The translations under genes and the position numbers were made by a program. From assembly GCA_003154055.1 (NCBI GenBank), contig PMCH01000082.1:1-7394 (forward strand): 7,394 bases of DNA, in the 5' to 3' direction. A model generated the notes under the pieces. The model was given only the letters and a program-made list of their open reading frames with translations, had not been told where the DNA came from and made no database searches. How positions within the stretch are numbered: position 1 is the stretch's first letter; each line of letters starts with the position of its first letter. The DNA is from Acidobacteriaceae bacterium (GTDB taxonomy: Bacteria; Acidobacteriota; Terriglobia; Terriglobales; Acidobacteriaceae). Of the stretch, positions 6,777-7,394 are shown in pieces.

Positions 6777-6956
6777 ATGGAAGTGAAGGAAGTCCAAGCG
6801 GTGTTGAGGTTCACGGTTACCGGAATAGTGATAGGCCTCTTGATGGGCGGGTTGCTCTCACTTGTATCGGGCAACGTGTTCGTTGTCCTGTTTATCGGGT
6901 CAGTCGGGACGCTGGTCGGTGTCATCCTTGGTTTCATTCATCGGAACGATCCCTGA
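6777..6956 (+). CDS. Small two-helix membrane protein, function unknown
   Basis: A 59-codon frame starts at ATG (MEVKEVQAVLRF) and ends at TGA 6954-6956. I do not recognise the family. Residues about 12-30 and 34-54 are two hydrophobic segments long enough to cross the membrane, joined by a tight turn (VSGN). The N-terminus has mixed charge, and the C-terminus is short and polar (HRNDP). Each helix carries glycines every fourth residue: G16, G20, G24 in the first and G44, G48, G52 in the second. This is the glycine-zipper pattern that lets helices pack tightly or oligomerise. A weak purine stretch (GAAAAG, 6761-6766) lies about 10 bases before the start. It sits 32 bp after aceF and 109 bp before lpd on the same strand, so it is probably co-transcribed with them. 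The coherent membrane topology argues for a real gene, but its small size, weak ribosome site and position between inverted repeats leave room for doubt. Nothing in it suggests a catalytic role in the complex. Confidence 0.65.
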   Translation: MEVKEVQAVLRFTVTGIVIGLLMGGLLSLVSGNVFVVLFIGSVGTLVGVILGFIHRNDP

Positions 6957-7029
6957 CCAGTGGTGAGTTTCCGAGCATTGCGCTGACCGTAAAGGCTTAG
7001 TGCGGCTTTGCTTCAGCTGTCTTCGCGAA

Positions 7030-7047
7030 CTCTGCGATCTCTGCGAT
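7030..7047 (+). repeat. 9-bp perfect tandem repeat CTCTGCGAT x2
   Basis: Two exact copies lie end to end (7030-7038 and 7039-7047), and the second overlaps the right arm of the inverted repeat. The array ends five bases before the ribosome binding site of lpd. It resembles the recurrent CTCTGCG intergenic repeats of several bacterial groups, here in the leader of a core metabolic gene. Confidence 0.7.
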
Positions 7048-7052
7048 TAAGC

Positions 7053-7057
7053 AAGGA
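7053..7057 (+). promoter_or_regulatory. Ribosome binding site of lpd
   Basis: AAGGA lies eight bases before the ATG at 7066, the best-formed Shine-Dalgarno site in the window. It begins directly after the right arm of the inverted repeat. Confidence 0.75.
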
Positions 7058-7065
7058 AAAACGAC

Positions 7066-7394
7066 ATGGCAAATAACTCGAATCTCAGTGTGGCAGTGAT
7101 CGGTGGCGGTCCCGGCGGATATGCCGCCGCATTCCTGGCTTCGGACCTCGGCATGAAGGTCACGCTGATCGATCCGGAGGTCAATCCGGGCGGGGTGTGC
7201 CTGTATCGCGGCTGCATTCCCTCAAAAGCGCTGCTTCACGTTTCGAAGTTGCTCGAGGAAGCGGAACAGGCGAAGAACTGGGGGGTCGAATTTGCCGAGC
7301 CCAAGGTCGATCTGAACAAGCTGCGCGGCTGGAAAGAGAGTATCGTCAAGCGCCTGACAGGCGGCCTCGGCCAACTTGCAAAACAGCGCTCGGT
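7066..7394 (+). CDS. lpd: Dihydrolipoamide dehydrogenase (E3), N-terminal part, cut by the window end
   Basis: This FAD flavoprotein reoxidises the dihydrolipoyl groups of E2 and passes the electrons to NAD+. The window contains the first 109 residues of a protein usually about 460-480 long, and the frame is open to the last base. The FAD-binding dinucleotide fold is at V11-I12-G13-G14-G15-P16-G17-G18-Y19, ending at I35-D36; an acidic residue at that place binds the FAD ribose and is more often Glu. The redox disulfide is C45-x4-C50 in GGVCLYRGCIPSK, characteristic of this family. The common form is GGTCLNVGCIPSK, so V, Y and R here are a variant. The preceding AAGGA and the MANNSNLSVAVIGGG beginning fix the start. 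Its place after aceE and aceF says it serves the pyruvate complex. Mercuric reductase and similar paralogues share the motif, but the context favours E3. Confidence 0.92.
   Translation, partial: MANNSNLSVAVIGGGPGGYAAAFLASDLGMKVTLIDPEVNPGGVCLYRGCIPSKALLHVSKLLEEAEQAKNWGVEFAEPKVDLNKLRGWKESIVKRLTGGLGQLAKQRS

Larger units (their letters stand above)
6749..7052. repeat. Segment bounded by an imperfect inverted repeat, between aceF and lpd
   Basis: GCTTTAACCGCAGA at 6749-6762 pairs with TCTGCGATTAAGC at 7040-7052 when the latter is reverse-complemented. Twelve positions agree, with one mismatch and one single-base gap. The enclosed 304 bp holds the small membrane-protein gene at 6777-6956 plus about 80 bp with no gene. 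The ends look like the CGCAGAG-type intergenic repeats I recall from several bacterial phyla. The segment may be an inserted non-autonomous repeat unit, or two independent copies of that repeat in opposite orientation. No target-site duplication is evident. Confidence 0.45.

Noticed and set aside
6674..7000. 108-codon plus-strand frame spanning the aceF end and the small membrane gene
   Set aside because: It overlaps the E2 C-terminus in another frame and has a low-complexity polar product. The 59-codon frame at 6777 has coherent membrane helices instead.

Overview
The window looks like a piece of a GC-rich bacterial chromosome. Its core is a pyruvate dehydrogenase operon in the order aceE (homodimeric-type E1), aceF (E2 with two lipoyl domains), a small unrecognised membrane-protein gene, and lpd (E3, cut by the window end). 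The homodimeric E1, the E3 redox motif GGVCLYRGCIPSK, the GH2 fragment type and the short G/C-rich intergenic repeats fit an acidobacterium (Terriglobia / Koribacter-like). That placement is inference from recalled family resemblance, not a database result.

Layout. Positions 1-94 hold no gene that I can support, only a perfect 12-bp palindrome. Positions 92-532 (minus) carry the secreted N-terminal end of a glycoside hydrolase family 2 protein resembling exo-beta-D-glucosaminidase. It stops after about 146 codons of a protein that is normally several times longer, so it is called a pseudogene remnant. Positions 533-986 hold no protein gene. They contain a direct repeat just upstream of the GH2 start, a decayed tRNA-like segment (642-680), an intact tRNA-Pro(CGG) on the minus strand (718-794), and two divergent extended -10 promoter candidates, one for the tRNA and one for nagA.

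Positions 987-2150 encode NagA (N-acetylglucosamine-6-phosphate deacetylase) with all expected metal and catalytic residues. The 162-bp gap before aceE holds four heptamer tandem repeats, a 7-bp-stem hairpin and a weak promoter candidate. aceE most likely starts at the GTG at 2313, giving 893 aa, and is followed almost directly by aceF (5011-6744, 577 aa). Together with lpd these form the complex that converts pyruvate, NAD+ and CoA to acetyl-CoA, CO2 and NADH: E1 decarboxylates pyruvate and acetylates the E2 lipoyl groups, E2 makes acetyl-CoA, and E3 reoxidises the lipoyl groups.

The least ordinary part is 6749-7052, between aceF and lpd. It contains a 59-codon gene for a two-helix membrane protein with a glycine-zipper pattern in each helix. 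It is bounded by an imperfect inverted repeat (GCTTTAACCGCAGA against the complement of TCTGCGATTAAGC) and ends in a 9-bp tandem repeat. The segment may be an inserted repeat-bounded unit inside the operon. The window shows no CRISPR array, no transposase and no complete mobile element.
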